Of a stretch of DNA of 64,000 nucleotides, positions 37,714 to 47,884 are shown piece after piece. Source of the DNA: Chelatococcus reniformis (GTDB lineage Bacteria; Pseudomonadota; Alphaproteobacteria; Rhizobiales; Beijerinckiaceae). Every line of letters starts with the position of its first letter. The stretch's first letter is position 1. The stretch is taken from positions 183,026-247,025 of the forward strand of contig NZ_BMGG01000003.1 in the NCBI RefSeq assembly GCF_014640075.1. The letters run 5' to 3'. Made by a program: the position numbers and the translations under genes. The notes under the pieces are model-generated. The model worked only from the letters and a program-made list of their open reading frames with translations, ran no database searches and was not told where the DNA came from.

Positions 37714-38639
37714 TGATGAACCAGGCGCAGTCCGTATTGCCGGAGGCCGCCCGCGCGGCGTGGCCCTATGCGCCGCGCTTCGCGCGCGTGAACGGCTGGC
37801 GCATGCATTACATCGACGAGGGTGCCGGCGACCCCGTTCTGCTGCTGCACGGCAATCCGACCTGGGGCTACATCTATCGCGAGTTCGTCGGCCCCATCGT
37901 GGCCTCCGGCCGCCGCGTCATCGTCCCCGATATGATCGGCTTCGGTCTGTCCGAGAAGCCGACGCGCGAGCAGGCTCACAGTCTCGACGGCCACGCGGCC
38001 AATCTGACCGCGCTCGTGCGCCGGCTCGACCTTCGGCGCATCACCCTCGTCGTGCACGACTGGGGCGGCCCCACGGGCCTGTCTTTCGCGCTCGCCAATC
38101 CCGAGCGCGTGCGCGCGCTGGTCATCATGAGCACCTGGGCCTGGCCGACGCCGGCCGAGTTCCACACGCGCATCTTTCCCTGGCGCATGTCGCACGCACC
38201 GCTCGTCGGGCCCTACATCTTCGGCAAGTACAATGGCCTGACCGGCCGCGGCATGTATCTCTCGGTGGTCGACCGCGAGCGCTACCGCGAACGCGCGCAG
38301 GCCGTGTACGAGGCGACGTTGCCCGACCCCGCCACGCGGCTGCTCACCTGGGCCTGGCCGCGGTGGATCCCGCTCGACGCCGAAGCTCGGGCCCACGACC
38401 GCTTCGTCTGGCTGGAGCGGGAGCTCGCCAAGGCGCAATGGCCGGCGACGATCATCTGGGGGCGCGAGGACGACGTCTTCGATCACGCGACCTTCGCGGA
38501 CCGGTTCAAACGGCTGCTGCCCCAGGCGGAAGGGCCGCACCTGGTGACCGGCCGCCACTTCCTCCAGGAGGATTCCGGCCCTGAGATCGCCAGCCTCATC
38601 GTCGACTTCGTCGACGGCCTCGATCGCAAGGGAGCGTGA
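37710..38639 (+). CDS. Haloalkane dehalogenase-like alpha/beta hydrolase
   Basis: The 309-residue protein has HGNPTWGYIYR (oxyanion region with the halide-binding Trp), VVHDWGGPTGLSFAL with nucleophile Asp near residue 117 and the neighbouring Trp, GREDDVFD with a probable catalytic acid, and TGRHFLQEDSG with the catalytic His near 283. The Asp nucleophile together with two Trp separates haloalkane dehalogenases from Ser esterases. It should hydrolyse a carbon-halogen bond to alcohol and halide; the actual substrate is open. ATG codons occur at 37710, 37713 and 37716 after GGGGGGA. It is coupled to a TetR gene. Confidence 0.82.
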   Translation: MMMNQAQSVLPEAARAAWPYAPRFARVNGWRMHYIDEGAGDPVLLLHGNPTWGYIYREFVGPIVASGRRVIVPDMIGFGLSEKPTREQAHSLDGHAANLTALVRRLDLRRITLVVHDWGGPTGLSFALANPERVRALVIMSTWAWPTPAEFHTRIFPWRMSHAPLVGPYIFGKYNGLTGRGMYLSVVDRERYRERAQAVYEATLPDPATRLLTWAWPRWIPLDAEARAHDRFVWLERELAKAQWPATIIWGREDDVFDHATFADRFKRLLPQAEGPHLVTGRHFLQEDSGPEIASLIVDFVDGLDRKGA

Positions 38640-38643
38640 GCCG

Positions 38644-39057
38644 ATGACCGCCTCCGTCACCATCGCCGCCAAGCCCGATCTCGCCGGCAAGCGGCTGGCC
38701 TTCGCTCTCGCCGAGGATCGTGTCGGCCATTACCCGGAATTCCGCGCCTTCTTCGCCAAGAGCTTCGACCTCGACCGCATCGGCCTTGCCGAACCGGGCT
38801 TCGTCACCGCGCCGTCGGGGCTCGCCTATGCCTTCGTGTTCATCGGCCGCAGCGGCGAGCCGTTTCCGGCGGGAGTCGAGATCTACGCCGTCGTCGATGC
38901 CCTGGAGCCGGTGGAGGAAACCACACTCGATGCCGATCTCTGGGCCGTTCTGGGTTGGATGATCGACGGCGTCGGCGCTCCCTGGACGCGGGACGACCTG
39001 GAGGCGACGGGGCGGCTCTACCGCATCCCCGCTGCCGCCAAGGCCGCAGGGGGCTAA
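38644..39057 (+). CDS. Unknown 137-residue protein in the dehalogenase operon
   Basis: No family recognised. It starts 4 bases after the dehalogenase stop, so it is almost certainly co-translated. There is no signal peptide or membrane segment. The sequence is mixed alpha/beta, with GLAYAFVFIGRSGEPFPAGV and EIYAVVDALEPVEETTLDAD, moderately acidic, with no cysteine. Codon composition resembles its neighbours. Its position suggests a link to the dehalogenase reaction, but nothing in the sequence shows what it does. Confidence 0.7.
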   Translation: MTASVTIAAKPDLAGKRLAFALAEDRVGHYPEFRAFFAKSFDLDRIGLAEPGFVTAPSGLAYAFVFIGRSGEPFPAGVEIYAVVDALEPVEETTLDADLWAVLGWMIDGVGAPWTRDDLEATGRLYRIPAAAKAAGG

Positions 39058-39126
39058 CTTTGCTGATGGCGCCGGCCGCCGCTAAGCTCCATCAGGACAG
39101 CAACAGACACCTTGGGAGGATCGGAC

Positions 39127-39648
39127 ATGAGCATTTCATTCTACGACGTCAGCATCGGGCGCTACCTGCAGACGACCGCGGCTGTTCGCGATTGTCTGGC
39201 GAAAGGAGCCGCTTTCTGCGCCGAGAAGGGCATCGACCCGCAGGATCTCGTCACCACGCGTCTCTATGATGACATGTACCCGCTCCGCTTCCAGCTCATC
39301 TCCGTGGTGCACCATTCGCTCGGCGCCGTCGAGGGCCTGCGTAAGGGTGTGTTCACGCCGCCGCCCGACACTGCGCCGCACGACTATGCCGGCCTCCAGC
39401 AGCTGGTCGCCGAGACCCACAAAGTGCTGGGCGAGGTGAGCCCGGACGAGATCGACAAGCTGGAAGGTGGCGACCTCGTCTTCACCGTCGGCGGCCGCCA
39501 GATCCCGTTCGTGGCGCGGGACTTCATCCTGTCGTTCTCGTTGCCCAACTTCTATTTCCACGCGACCACGGCCTACGACATCCTGCGCCACCGCGGCGTG
39601 CCGCTGGGCAAGCGCGACTACATGGGGCGGCTCGCCATCAAGGCGTGA
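39127..39648 (+). CDS. DUF1993-family protein, copy 2
   Basis: The 173-residue product matches the first DUF1993 gene along its length: SIGRYLQTTAAVRDCLAKGA, YDDMYPLRFQLISVVHHSLG and FSLPNFYFHATTAYDILRHR near the C-terminus. The all-helical DinB-like fold is expected and the function unknown. The ATG at 39127 has GGGAGGAT before it. It lies 69 bases downstream of the unknown 137-residue gene and may be the last gene of the dehalogenase operon. It is more divergent from copy 1 than a recent duplicate would be. Confidence 0.82.
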   Translation: MSISFYDVSIGRYLQTTAAVRDCLAKGAAFCAEKGIDPQDLVTTRLYDDMYPLRFQLISVVHHSLGAVEGLRKGVFTPPPDTAPHDYAGLQQLVAETHKVLGEVSPDEIDKLEGGDLVFTVGGRQIPFVARDFILSFSLPNFYFHATTAYDILRHRGVPLGKRDYMGRLAIKA

Positions 39649-39766
39649 GCGGCAGGCCCCTCGGCGCGGGATGATCTTCGGTTAAGGCATCCATCCCGCG
39701 CTCGTAGCGCGGCACAGGGATCCGTCGTTTGGGCCCCGGCGGCGGGTACGGGCTTTCAAGTCGATC

Positions 39767-39791
39767 GATGGTCGGGTCAAGCCCGACCATC
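39767..39791. terminator. Single REP-like hairpin after the CUT1 transporter operon
   Basis: GATGGTCGGG and CCCGACCATC form a perfect 10-bp stem with the loop TCAAG. It begins 2 bases after the permease stop on the minus strand. It is one arm of the paired repeats seen elsewhere, apparently used here as a transcript end or 3'-stabilising structure. Confidence 0.65.
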
Positions 39792-39793
39792 GG

Positions 39794-40681
39794 TCACTCC
39801 TTCACCGCCCCGGTCATGGACGAGACGTAGTAGTCCACGAAGAACGAATAGAGGATCACCACCGGCAGCGAGCCGATCAGGGCGCCCGCCATCAGGGCCC
39901 CCCACTCGTAGACGTCGGAACGCACGAGCTCGGTGAGGACGCCGACCGGCACCGTCTTGTTCTCCGACGACTGGATGAACGTCAGCGCATAGATGAACTC
40001 GTTCCAGGACAGGGTGAAGCAGAAGATCCCGGCCGAGATCAGTCCCGGCACCGAGAGCGGCAGCAACACCTTGACGAGGATCTGCCAGCGGGAGGCGCCG
40101 TCCACGAGCGCGCATTCCTCGAGCTCGAAGGGGATGGAGCGAAAATAGCCCATCAGCAGCCAGGTGGCGAATGGCACTAGGAAGGTGGGATAGATGAGAA
40201 TGAGGGCGAGCTTGGTGTCGTAGATGCCGATCCCGAACACTAAGATCGCGAGCGGAATGAACAGGATCGACGGGGGTACCAGATAGGCGAGGAAAATGGC
40301 GAGGCCCACCCAGCGCGAGCCGGTGAAGCGCAAGCGCTCGATGGCATAAGCGGCGAACACCGAGGTGACAAGCGAGATGAAGGTGGCGGCCACCGAGATA
40401 TAGATCGTGTTCCAAAGCCAGCTAGGATAGGACGTCTGGAACAAAAGATAATTGATGTGATCGAGAGTCGGCTGAACCACCCACAACGGCGAGTAGTTGT
40501 TGTAATCGGTGAGCTGGAAGTTGGGTTTGATGGCAGTGATCGCCATCCAGTAGAACGGGAACAGCAGCACGAAGACGAACACCAGCAGCGGCAGGATGGT
40601 GGTGACGAGCCGCCGCGGCAGGCTGTTGAGATAGCTCATGCCCGAGGAATGGTCGGTCATCTCGTCGGAGGCCCGGGTCAT
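39794..40681 (-). CDS. Carbohydrate ABC transporter permease (CUT1, MalG-like)
   Basis: The 295-residue protein has six transmembrane helices. The EAA loop reads EECALVDGASRWQILVKVLLP, the contact site for the ATPase. The C-terminal SSMTGAVKE (SGLTAGAVKG-like) is the hallmark of MalG-type subunits. The ATG at 40681 has GAGGATTTGCCG upstream. It is the last gene of a four-gene operon in which all components of the importer are present. Confidence 0.92.
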   Translation of the reverse strand: MTRASDEMTDHSSGMSYLNSLPRRLVTTILPLLVFVFVLLFPFYWMAITAIKPNFQLTDYNNYSPLWVVQPTLDHINYLLFQTSYPSWLWNTIYISVAATFISLVTSVFAAYAIERLRFTGSRWVGLAIFLAYLVPPSILFIPLAILVFGIGIYDTKLALILIYPTFLVPFATWLLMGYFRSIPFELEECALVDGASRWQILVKVLLPLSVPGLISAGIFCFTLSWNEFIYALTFIQSSENKTVPVGVLTELVRSDVYEWGALMAGALIGSLPVVILYSFFVDYYVSSMTGAVKE

Positions 40682-40724
40682 CGGCAAATCCTCGCCACTA
40701 CGGGGTCGGCGCGGTGCGCGCCCA

Positions 40725-41669
40725 TCAGTCCGCGCCCCCCTGCTGCCACTTGCGGCGCTGCAGGCCGAAATAGCTGAACAGGATCGCTGAGAGCAGGAAC
40801 GGGATCATCGCCACGGCGATGGCCGCGCCCTCCCCCAGTTGGCCACCGGGAATGGCCCGCTGGAACGACAGGGTCGCCATGAGGTGCGTGGAGTTGAGCG
40901 GGCCACCGCGGGTGAGCACGTAGATGAGCTGGAAATCGGTGAAGGTGAACAGCACCGAGAAGGTCATCACCACGGCGATGATCGGCGTCAGCAGCGGCAG
41001 GGTGATGAAGCGGAAGCGCTGCCAGGACGTGGCCCCGTCCAAGGTGGCGGCCTCGTGCAGCGACGGCGAGATGGTCTGCAAGCCGGCCAGCAACGAGATG
41101 GCAACGAAGGGGATGCCGCGCCACACGTTGGCGGCGATCACCGAGGCCCGCGCGTTGGCCACGTCGCCGAGGAAGTTGATCGGCGCGGAGATCAGCCCGA
41201 GTTTGATGAGCGCCCAGGAGATGATTGAATACTGGCTGTCGAAGATCCACCAGAAGGCGATGGCCGACAGCACCGTGGGCACGACCCACGGCAACAGCAC
41301 CACGGCGCGGAAGAATGACTTGAACGGCAGGCTCTGGTTCAGCAGCAGCGCGAGCCACAGGCCGAGGCCGAACTTCAGCACCGACGCCACGGTGGTGTAG
41401 AGGACCGTGTTGAACACCACCAGCCAGAACAGGCTGTCGCCCCACAGGAGCTCGTAATTCTCAAGGCCGATGAAGATGCCCGGCCGCCCGATCCGCGCGT
41501 CCGTAAAGCCGAGCCAGACCCCCAGCCCGAGCGGATAGGTGAGAAAGAACAGAAGAAAGATCGCGGCCGGCAGCATGAAGACGATGCCGAGCACGTGGCG
41601 CCCCTGGCCGATGCCGGCCCAGAAGGACCGGGGCCGCACCGTCGGCTCAGCCATTGCGGCGTTGGCCAT
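40725..41669 (-). CDS. Carbohydrate ABC transporter permease (CUT1, MalF-like)
   Basis: The 314-residue protein has six transmembrane helices. The EAA motif is EAATLDGATSWQRFRFITLPLL, and the segment LIYVLTRGGPLNSTHLMATL is typical of MalF/UgpA-type subunits. The ATG at 41669 has GGAG nine bases upstream and places about 25 residues before helix 1; ATGs at 41699 and 41756 are also in frame. It should pair with the following MalG-like permease. Confidence 0.9.
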   Translation of the reverse strand: MANAAMAEPTVRPRSFWAGIGQGRHVLGIVFMLPAAIFLLFFLTYPLGLGVWLGFTDARIGRPGIFIGLENYELLWGDSLFWLVVFNTVLYTTVASVLKFGLGLWLALLLNQSLPFKSFFRAVVLLPWVVPTVLSAIAFWWIFDSQYSIISWALIKLGLISAPINFLGDVANARASVIAANVWRGIPFVAISLLAGLQTISPSLHEAATLDGATSWQRFRFITLPLLTPIIAVVMTFSVLFTFTDFQLIYVLTRGGPLNSTHLMATLSFQRAIPGGQLGEGAAIAVAMIPFLLSAILFSYFGLQRRKWQQGGAD

Positions 41670-41816
41670 GAAATGGGTCTCCGAAGCTTGCTCGTTCATG
41701 CCCGCGCCGGGGATGGAAGGCCTCGGGGGGGCCATCTCGGAGGGGCGCGACGACACGGTACCGGCCTTGGCCGGTCACCCCCCTCCGTCGCGGGGAGCAC
41801 CGGCGCCAGGCTCGGC

Positions 41817-43130
41817 TCAGCGGTACACGCGCTCCGCCCGCGTCTGGGCGCGCTTGGCCGCCTCCTGCGGTGCGCGCTGGCCGGTGGCGGCTTCCGCCAC
41901 CATGTCCACCACGATCCAGTCCGCCATCGCCGCCGCCGACTGAGGGCCCAGCGGCCCGGCATAGCCGTTCGGCCGCAGCGTGTCGGAGGCCTTGGCGTAG
42001 GCGGCGTGGATGGGCTTGGATGTCCACACCGGATTGCTGGCGAAGGCCTTGAGCGTCTGACAGCAATAGGCGCTCGCGCCCGTGAGCCAGGCGTTGTACT
42101 GCGGCGCGTCGAACATGAAGGAGAGATAGGCCTGCGCCGCCTTTGGAAACTTCGTGTACTTGAAGATGCAGGCCGTGGTGGTCTGATGCAGTTCCACCGG
42201 TTTGCCGGCCGGGCCGATGGGAAAATTGGTCGATCTCATGTCCGCTGCCATCTCCGCGAGCTTGGGATCGTTCGCGGCCGCATAATAGATTGAGACACCG
42301 TTCGCCGTCACAGCCAGATCTCCGGCGATGAAGGCACGGTTGTTGTTCACGTCGAGCCAGCTCTCCGTCCCTGGGATGAAGGTCTTATACAGCTCTGCCA
42401 CATAGCGCAGGGCCTCGACCGTCTCCGGCGAGTTGATGACGGCCTTCCCGTTCTCGTCCACCATTCTGCCGCCATGGCTCCACAGCACCCAGTGGCAGAA
42501 ATTGTTGCCATCCCCGACGCCGTGGCCGAGCGTGAAGCCCATCGGATGGTTGATCCCCTTCAAGGCCTTGCCAAGCTCGAGCAGGCCCTTGGTGTCTTTG
42601 GGGAACTCGCTGAAGCCGGCCTGCTTCACCCAACTCTCGCGGTAGACCACGGCATTGCCGATGGTGGCGAGCGGCAGCCCGACGAAGCGGTCCTTCACCT
42701 TGGCGTAGACTTCGTTGCCGGGGTAGTAGCCGCCGTAGGCGGCGCTCAGCGCCTTGGCGAGGTCGGTGACGTCGAGCAGCTTGTCGGGATACTGCTGGGC
42801 GTCGTCGAACCAGACCCAGACGATGTCCGGGCCGGAGCCGACGCTCGAGGCCACCGCCGCCTTCGGCCGGATATCCTCCCAGCTCTCCTTGTCAATTCGC
42901 ACCTCGACGCCGGTGGCTTCGCTGAACTTCTTGGTGTTGGCGAGCCAGGCATCCTCCTCGCCCTTGACGAAGGGCGCCCAGCGCAACAGGCGCAGGCTAG
43001 CTCCGGCCTCCGGTTCGAATTTCGGAATGGCTTGGGCAAGGGCGGGCGTGCCGCCCGCGAAGGGTAGCGCCAGGCTTCCGACCGCGAGGCTCGCACCGCC
43101 CAGCAACAACTCACGTTTCGAGATGGTCAT
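41817..43130 (-). CDS. Extracellular solute-binding protein of the CUT1 transporter
   Basis: The 437-residue protein has a signal peptide (MTISKRELLLGGASLAVGSL, cleavage near ALAQA) with a KR pair that could serve Tat or Sec. The mature part matches family 1 sugar-binding proteins: GPDIVWVWFDDAQQYPDKLL, LPLATIGNAVVYRESWVKQA, AFIAGDLAVTANGVSIYYAA and FKYTKFPKAAQAYLSFMFD. It captures a sugar, polyol or phosphodiester in the periplasm; the exact ligand is not evident. GGGAGGACACG precedes the start. Confidence 0.92.
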   Translation of the reverse strand: MTISKRELLLGGASLAVGSLALPFAGGTPALAQAIPKFEPEAGASLRLLRWAPFVKGEEDAWLANTKKFSEATGVEVRIDKESWEDIRPKAAVASSVGSGPDIVWVWFDDAQQYPDKLLDVTDLAKALSAAYGGYYPGNEVYAKVKDRFVGLPLATIGNAVVYRESWVKQAGFSEFPKDTKGLLELGKALKGINHPMGFTLGHGVGDGNNFCHWVLWSHGGRMVDENGKAVINSPETVEALRYVAELYKTFIPGTESWLDVNNNRAFIAGDLAVTANGVSIYYAAANDPKLAEMAADMRSTNFPIGPAGKPVELHQTTTACIFKYTKFPKAAQAYLSFMFDAPQYNAWLTGASAYCCQTLKAFASNPVWTSKPIHAAYAKASDTLRPNGYAGPLGPQSAAAMADWIVVDMVAEAATGQRAPQEAAKRAQTRAERVYR

Positions 43131-43206
43131 CGTGTCCTCCCATGCGACGATGCCGTGGTGCGCCCGACGATTGCCGCCGCCTCCATCGCGCTCGCCTTCG
43201 TTTGAT

Positions 43207-44295
<1,089 letters not shown>

Positions 44296-45173
44296 TTCGG
44301 CACCTCCCGATGCTTTTATTCGGCCCGCCGCGTCGGCCGTCTTGTTGCGGATGCGTCGAGCGAGCTCCGCTTTCCTAGTCAAGTCCATCTGGGATGGGCC
44401 ACGGCACCGCCCGCGTCCACCATCGCCCTCAACTCGTCGTCGTCGCCGGCCCATTCAGGCGCAACCCCGCGACCGCGCCGCTCAACATTCGGCACGCGCG
44501 CATGCAGACTGGGCCCGTCTGTTGGCTTACTCGTGCGCCGGTGGTCCCGCGTTCCTCATCGCAGGCGAGCTTGAAGATGATGCCGTCCTTGTCAAGCGGG
44601 TACTTAGCATCAGGAGGCGGCCGTCAGCGGTCCGGGGCGAGGCCCGGCGAAGACCCGGGATGAAGGCGGTCGTCATGGGACCCGGCGCCCCTTGTACGTC
44701 GATCGCCGATTCACACTGCTTGGCGCGGCAACGAAGTTTTGTTCTTATTCTTCCGAACATTGCGATCCTGTCCTCGGACGAATTCCAATTCGAGCGATCG
44801 CGCCTGCGCGATATCTTACTTCAATGGCCGGGGCTTCGACGTCCGGACATCGAATCTCACCGGCGGCCGGCAGCACTCCTGGCGTGCGGCGACCCGCGGC
44901 CCTGCGCCACGGCGTGGACCGCGATCATCATCGCCGCGCCGCCCGCGGCAGCGCGACCCGCCGGGAATCGTCGAGCCTGGCGCGCCTGCCAAAGCCGAGC
45001 GCCGTCATCGCCGCCCGCATGCGGGGCGGGCGCGGGAGCCCGGCCGGTGACGCCAGCCGGCAGCCGGGAGGCCCGATTTGTGCTAGGGGCCGAAATCCCA
45101 TAGGATTGTGGCAGCCGCTCATCCTGGGCGGCTCGTGCACTGCGGCTGCGGCCGCCAATCGATCGGAAGCTCA
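44296..45173. other. Gene-free interval between the ABC operon and rpsU
   Basis: About 880 bases. Several frames of 70-160 codons cross it on both strands, but they are Arg/Ser/Pro-rich, lack ribosome sites and do not resemble families. Composition is less GC-biased at third positions than in the neighbours. The promoters of the ABC operon (left) and rpsU (right) must lie here. I see no RNA gene. Confidence 0.5.
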
Positions 45174-45467
45174 TTGCAGGTTTTAGTAAGAGAGAACAAC
45201 GTCGACCAGGCACTGCGCGTGCTGAAGAAGAAAATGCAGCGCGAGGGCATCTTCCGGGAGATGAAGATGCGCAAGGCCTACGAGAAGCCGTCCGAACGCA
45301 GGGTCAGGGAAAAGGCAGAGGCCGTTCGCCGCATGCGTAAGCTGGCCCGCAAGCAGGCAATCCGCGAAGGACTGATCGCAGGCCCCAAGCGCCCGGCGAA
45401 CGACGCCCGTGGCCGCCCCGGTGCGGCAGGCGGAGCACGCCCTCCCCGTCCCGGCGCGCCGGCCTGA
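45174..45467 (+). CDS. rpsU: 30S ribosomal protein S21
   Basis: The core is unmistakable: [20 protein letters not shown], then [20 protein letters not shown] and a basic tail. S21 helps the 30S subunit start translation. The start is a TTG at 45174 with GGAAG just upstream; the usual Met-Gln-Val start then aligns exactly. At 97 residues it is longer than the standard 71 because of a C-terminal extension rich in Arg, Pro, Gly and Ala, seen in many alphaproteobacterial S21 proteins. It is followed by a csp gene, a pairing common in the class. Confidence 0.95.
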   Translation: MQVLVRENNVDQALRVLKKKMQREGIFREMKMRKAYEKPSERRVREKAEAVRRMRKLARKQAIREGLIAGPKRPANDARGRPGAAGGARPPRPGAPA

Positions 45468-45880
45468 TTCCGGCCGAAGCGCAGATCACGTCGAACGGAT
45501 CCGAGCGGCACGCTGTGCGCACGAGGGAGCATCCCGGACGGCCATGGGTCGTCGTGGACAGCGTGCGTGCGCTCCGATCTGGCGGGCTCGTCCGATCGGA
45601 GACAGGCGCTCCAATCTTAGCGTTGCGCAACCGGGAGGCGTTCATCGCTGTGGCCCTGCCTCCCGGGCCCTGCTCGACAGGACGCGGCGTGCTGGAAAAG
45701 GCTATTGTCGTTCAACCTTGAATTTTCAGAAATAAATTCCCAATTCAGTACAATCGAGACTGCGTGAAGAACCTTGTCTGGCATCTTCGATGCCAAGCGG
45801 ACGTTCCTGACTCAATCGATTAGACGCTGCCCCGCGCAGGGCCGGGCAGTGAACACCGTGTCGATTGAAAGGACATCGCC
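45468..45880 (+). promoter_or_regulatory. Leader and promoter region of the cold-shock gene
   Basis: There is no supported gene between rpsU and csp. From 45721 the sequence is AT-rich, and it probably contains the promoter and a long 5' leader of csp. A perfect hairpin, TGGCATC-TTC-GATGCCA (45779-45795), lies 86 bases before the start codon. Long structured leaders are typical of cspA messages, but thermosensing is not shown here. Confidence 0.5.
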
Positions 45881-46090
45881 ATGACCAGCGGCATCGTCAA
45901 GTTCTTTAACGCCACCCGAGGCTTCGGCTTCATCCAGCCCGACAGCGGCGGCTCCGACATATTCGTCCATATTTCGGCAGTGGAGCGGGCCGGCCTGCGG
46001 GAGATCCGCGAAGGTCAGAGGTTCAGTTTCGACATTGTCGAGGACGCTCGTTCCGGCAAGAGTTCGGCGCAGAACCTTCAGGCATCGTGA
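45881..46090 (+). CDS. Cold-shock protein (CspA family)
   Basis: The 69-residue single cold-shock domain has GIVKFFNATRGFGFIQPDSG (RNP1-type KGFGFI is here RGFGFI) and DIFVHISAVE (RNP2). It ends with FDIVEDARSGKSSAQNL. It binds single-stranded RNA and DNA as a chaperone and is expected to be cytoplasmic. AAAGGACATCGCC precedes the ATG. It may be cold-induced or constitutive. Confidence 0.95.
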   Translation: MTSGIVKFFNATRGFGFIQPDSGGSDIFVHISAVERAGLREIREGQRFSFDIVEDARSGKSSAQNLQAS

Positions 46091-46215
46091 AGCGGCGACC
46101 GCAATCATCGGCCAAGAGTGGGCTGGCGATGGTCGCACGACGACAAGGCGGAGACCGGGCGAGCCGCAGCCTCGTCCTCATGCCGACGGCAAACTTTGCA
46201 GCGATGGAGTTTCAG

Positions 46216-46398
46216 ATGAGCAGAGCGCACCTGACAGGCCGTTCGGAGGCCGTTTCAGCCGAGGAATTCAACAGGCGCACGAAGAACCTGTCGGCCAAGA
46301 TGGGCGAACTTGCCGCCCCCACGCGCGCGGAAGCGTTGGGCCGCATACGGGCCGAGCGATCGAAGCCGTGGGGCGCCAAAGGCGCCGCACCCAAGTAG
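46216..46398 (+). CDS. Small basic hypothetical protein downstream of csp
   Basis: The 60-residue product, MSRAHLTGRSEAVSAEEFNR then RTKNLSAKMGELAAPTRAEA and a Lys/Arg-rich end, starts at an ATG with GGAG six bases upstream. The frame is open back to 46087 but that part is not protein-like. No domain is recognised. It is predicted soluble and helical. The ribosome site and codon bias favour a real gene, with moderate certainty. Confidence 0.5.
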   Translation: MSRAHLTGRSEAVSAEEFNRRTKNLSAKMGELAAPTRAEALGRIRAERSKPWGAKGAAPK

Positions 46399-46685
46399 GC
46401 AACTAAGCCGGCAGCGCACGACGGGCGCGGTGGCAATAGCCCGGCCGACAGTGTCCTCATAGGCGCGATAGGCGCGGGCGCAGCTTGGCGCAGACCGCGC
46501 TTCACGAGAAGGCACGCGCCCATTCCGTCCCGCTCATCCTGGCGGGCGAGATGCAGCTCGCATCGTCGATGCCGGCATCCGTCGGGCCCAGTCGGCATGC
46601 CGGAGCGGCAGACGCCGCTTGCGCGCGGCGCGTGCGCCGCGCCTGCGCTCGTGTTAACCTCCATGCGGTCGTGGAGGACGGGCGC

Positions 46686-47681
46686 ATGCCGACCCCATCG
46701 CAACAGATCATGCGGCTCGGGTTCGGCTTCGCCGTGTCCCAGGCGTTGCGCGTCGTCGCCGATCTCAATATCCCCGACCTGCTCGCGTCCGGCGAGTGCT
46801 CCGTCGAGGAGCTGGCCGACACCGCCGGCGCAAACGCTGATGCCTTGTACCGAGTGATGCGCCTGCTGGCGGCGGAAGGCGTGTTTCGGGAGACCCTGCC
46901 GCGGCGCTTCGCGCTGACCGACGTCGGAGCGGCGCTGAGCGCCGGGACAGGCTCGGGCCCGAGGGATTTCGTCCGGATGATCAACGCCGAGCCCTACCTC
47001 GCGTTCGAGCAGTTGCTGCATTCCGTTCGAACCGGGGAGCCCGCGTTCGACAAGGTGTTCGGCAAGCCCCGCTTCGACTGGCTGGCCACCCATCCCGACG
47101 AGGCGCATCTGTTTCAGCGGGCCATGGTCGCGCTGAGCCAAGGCGCCAATGAAGCCGTGGCCGAGGCCTATGATTTCGGGGTGGCCGGGCGCGTCGTCGA
47201 CGTCGGCGGCGGCCACGGCCAGCTGCTCGCGGCGATCCTCGCCCGCAACCCGCATCTGTCCGGCGTACTCTTCGACCAGCCTGCCGGCATCGCCGCCGCG
47301 CAGGCCGGCGCCGGCGGCAGCCTGCCACGCACTGAAATGATCGCTGGCGACTTCTTCGATGCCGTGCCGCCAGGCGCCGACGTCTACATCGCGAAGAAGG
47401 TCATTCACGACTGGGACGACGAACGCGCCGTAGCGATCCTGCGGAACTGTCGCCGGGCAATGGCACCGGGCGGCAAGGTTCTGCTTGCCGAGACGATCGT
47501 GCCCGCCGGCGACGAGCCGGCCCAGATCAAGATGATCGACGTCACCATGCTCGCCGTGACCGGCGGCCTCGAGCGGACGGAGGCGCAATATGCGGCGCTG
47601 CTCGCCGCCGCTGGGCTCCGCCTGGAACGCCTGATCGCGACGCCGGTGCCGATCTCCCTCCTGGAGGCGAGCGGCGCCTGA
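46686..47681 (+). CDS. SAM-dependent O-methyltransferase (Methyltransf_2 family)
   Basis: The 331-residue protein has an N-terminal dimerisation/winged-helix domain (LGFGFAVSQALRVVADLNIP, RFALTDVGAALS) and a C-terminal Rossmann methyltransferase domain. The SAM motif is VVDVGGGHGQLLAAIL, followed by LFDQPAG. The catalytic-base region is IAKKVIHDWDDERAVAILRN, with the His conserved in hydroxyindole/caffeate O-methyltransferases. The substrate is probably an aromatic hydroxyl. GGAGG precedes the ATG at 46686. It is a single gene with no biosynthetic cluster around it. Confidence 0.88.
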   Translation: MPTPSQQIMRLGFGFAVSQALRVVADLNIPDLLASGECSVEELADTAGANADALYRVMRLLAAEGVFRETLPRRFALTDVGAALSAGTGSGPRDFVRMINAEPYLAFEQLLHSVRTGEPAFDKVFGKPRFDWLATHPDEAHLFQRAMVALSQGANEAVAEAYDFGVAGRVVDVGGGHGQLLAAILARNPHLSGVLFDQPAGIAAAQAGAGGSLPRTEMIAGDFFDAVPPGADVYIAKKVIHDWDDERAVAILRNCRRAMAPGGKVLLAETIVPAGDEPAQIKMIDVTMLAVTGGLERTEAQYAALLAAAGLRLERLIATPVPISLLEASGA

Positions 47682-47884
47682 TCGGCGGGATTGGCAGGGC
47701 TCGTTCCGGGACGGGCCCACCCCCGGCTCGGCTTGGCCGGCCGGGCCACTCGACGTTTGACGCGCCGCACGATTGCCGCCAAAAACCGCTGCTTGCCCCA
47801 GCGCGCGGGTGCAACCCTGCCGTACGGGCCGCTTCAAGGCAAACACGTCGCAACGATCAAACACTTCCAAGGAGACCAGGACAT

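Noticed and set aside
45515..45721. A 68-codon frame between rpsU and csp
   Set aside because: No ribosome site, no family, and it overlaps the likely csp promoter region.
46212..47870. A 552-codon minus-strand frame opposite the methyltransferase
   Set aside because: Antisense to a clear O-methyltransferase; no recognisable domain.
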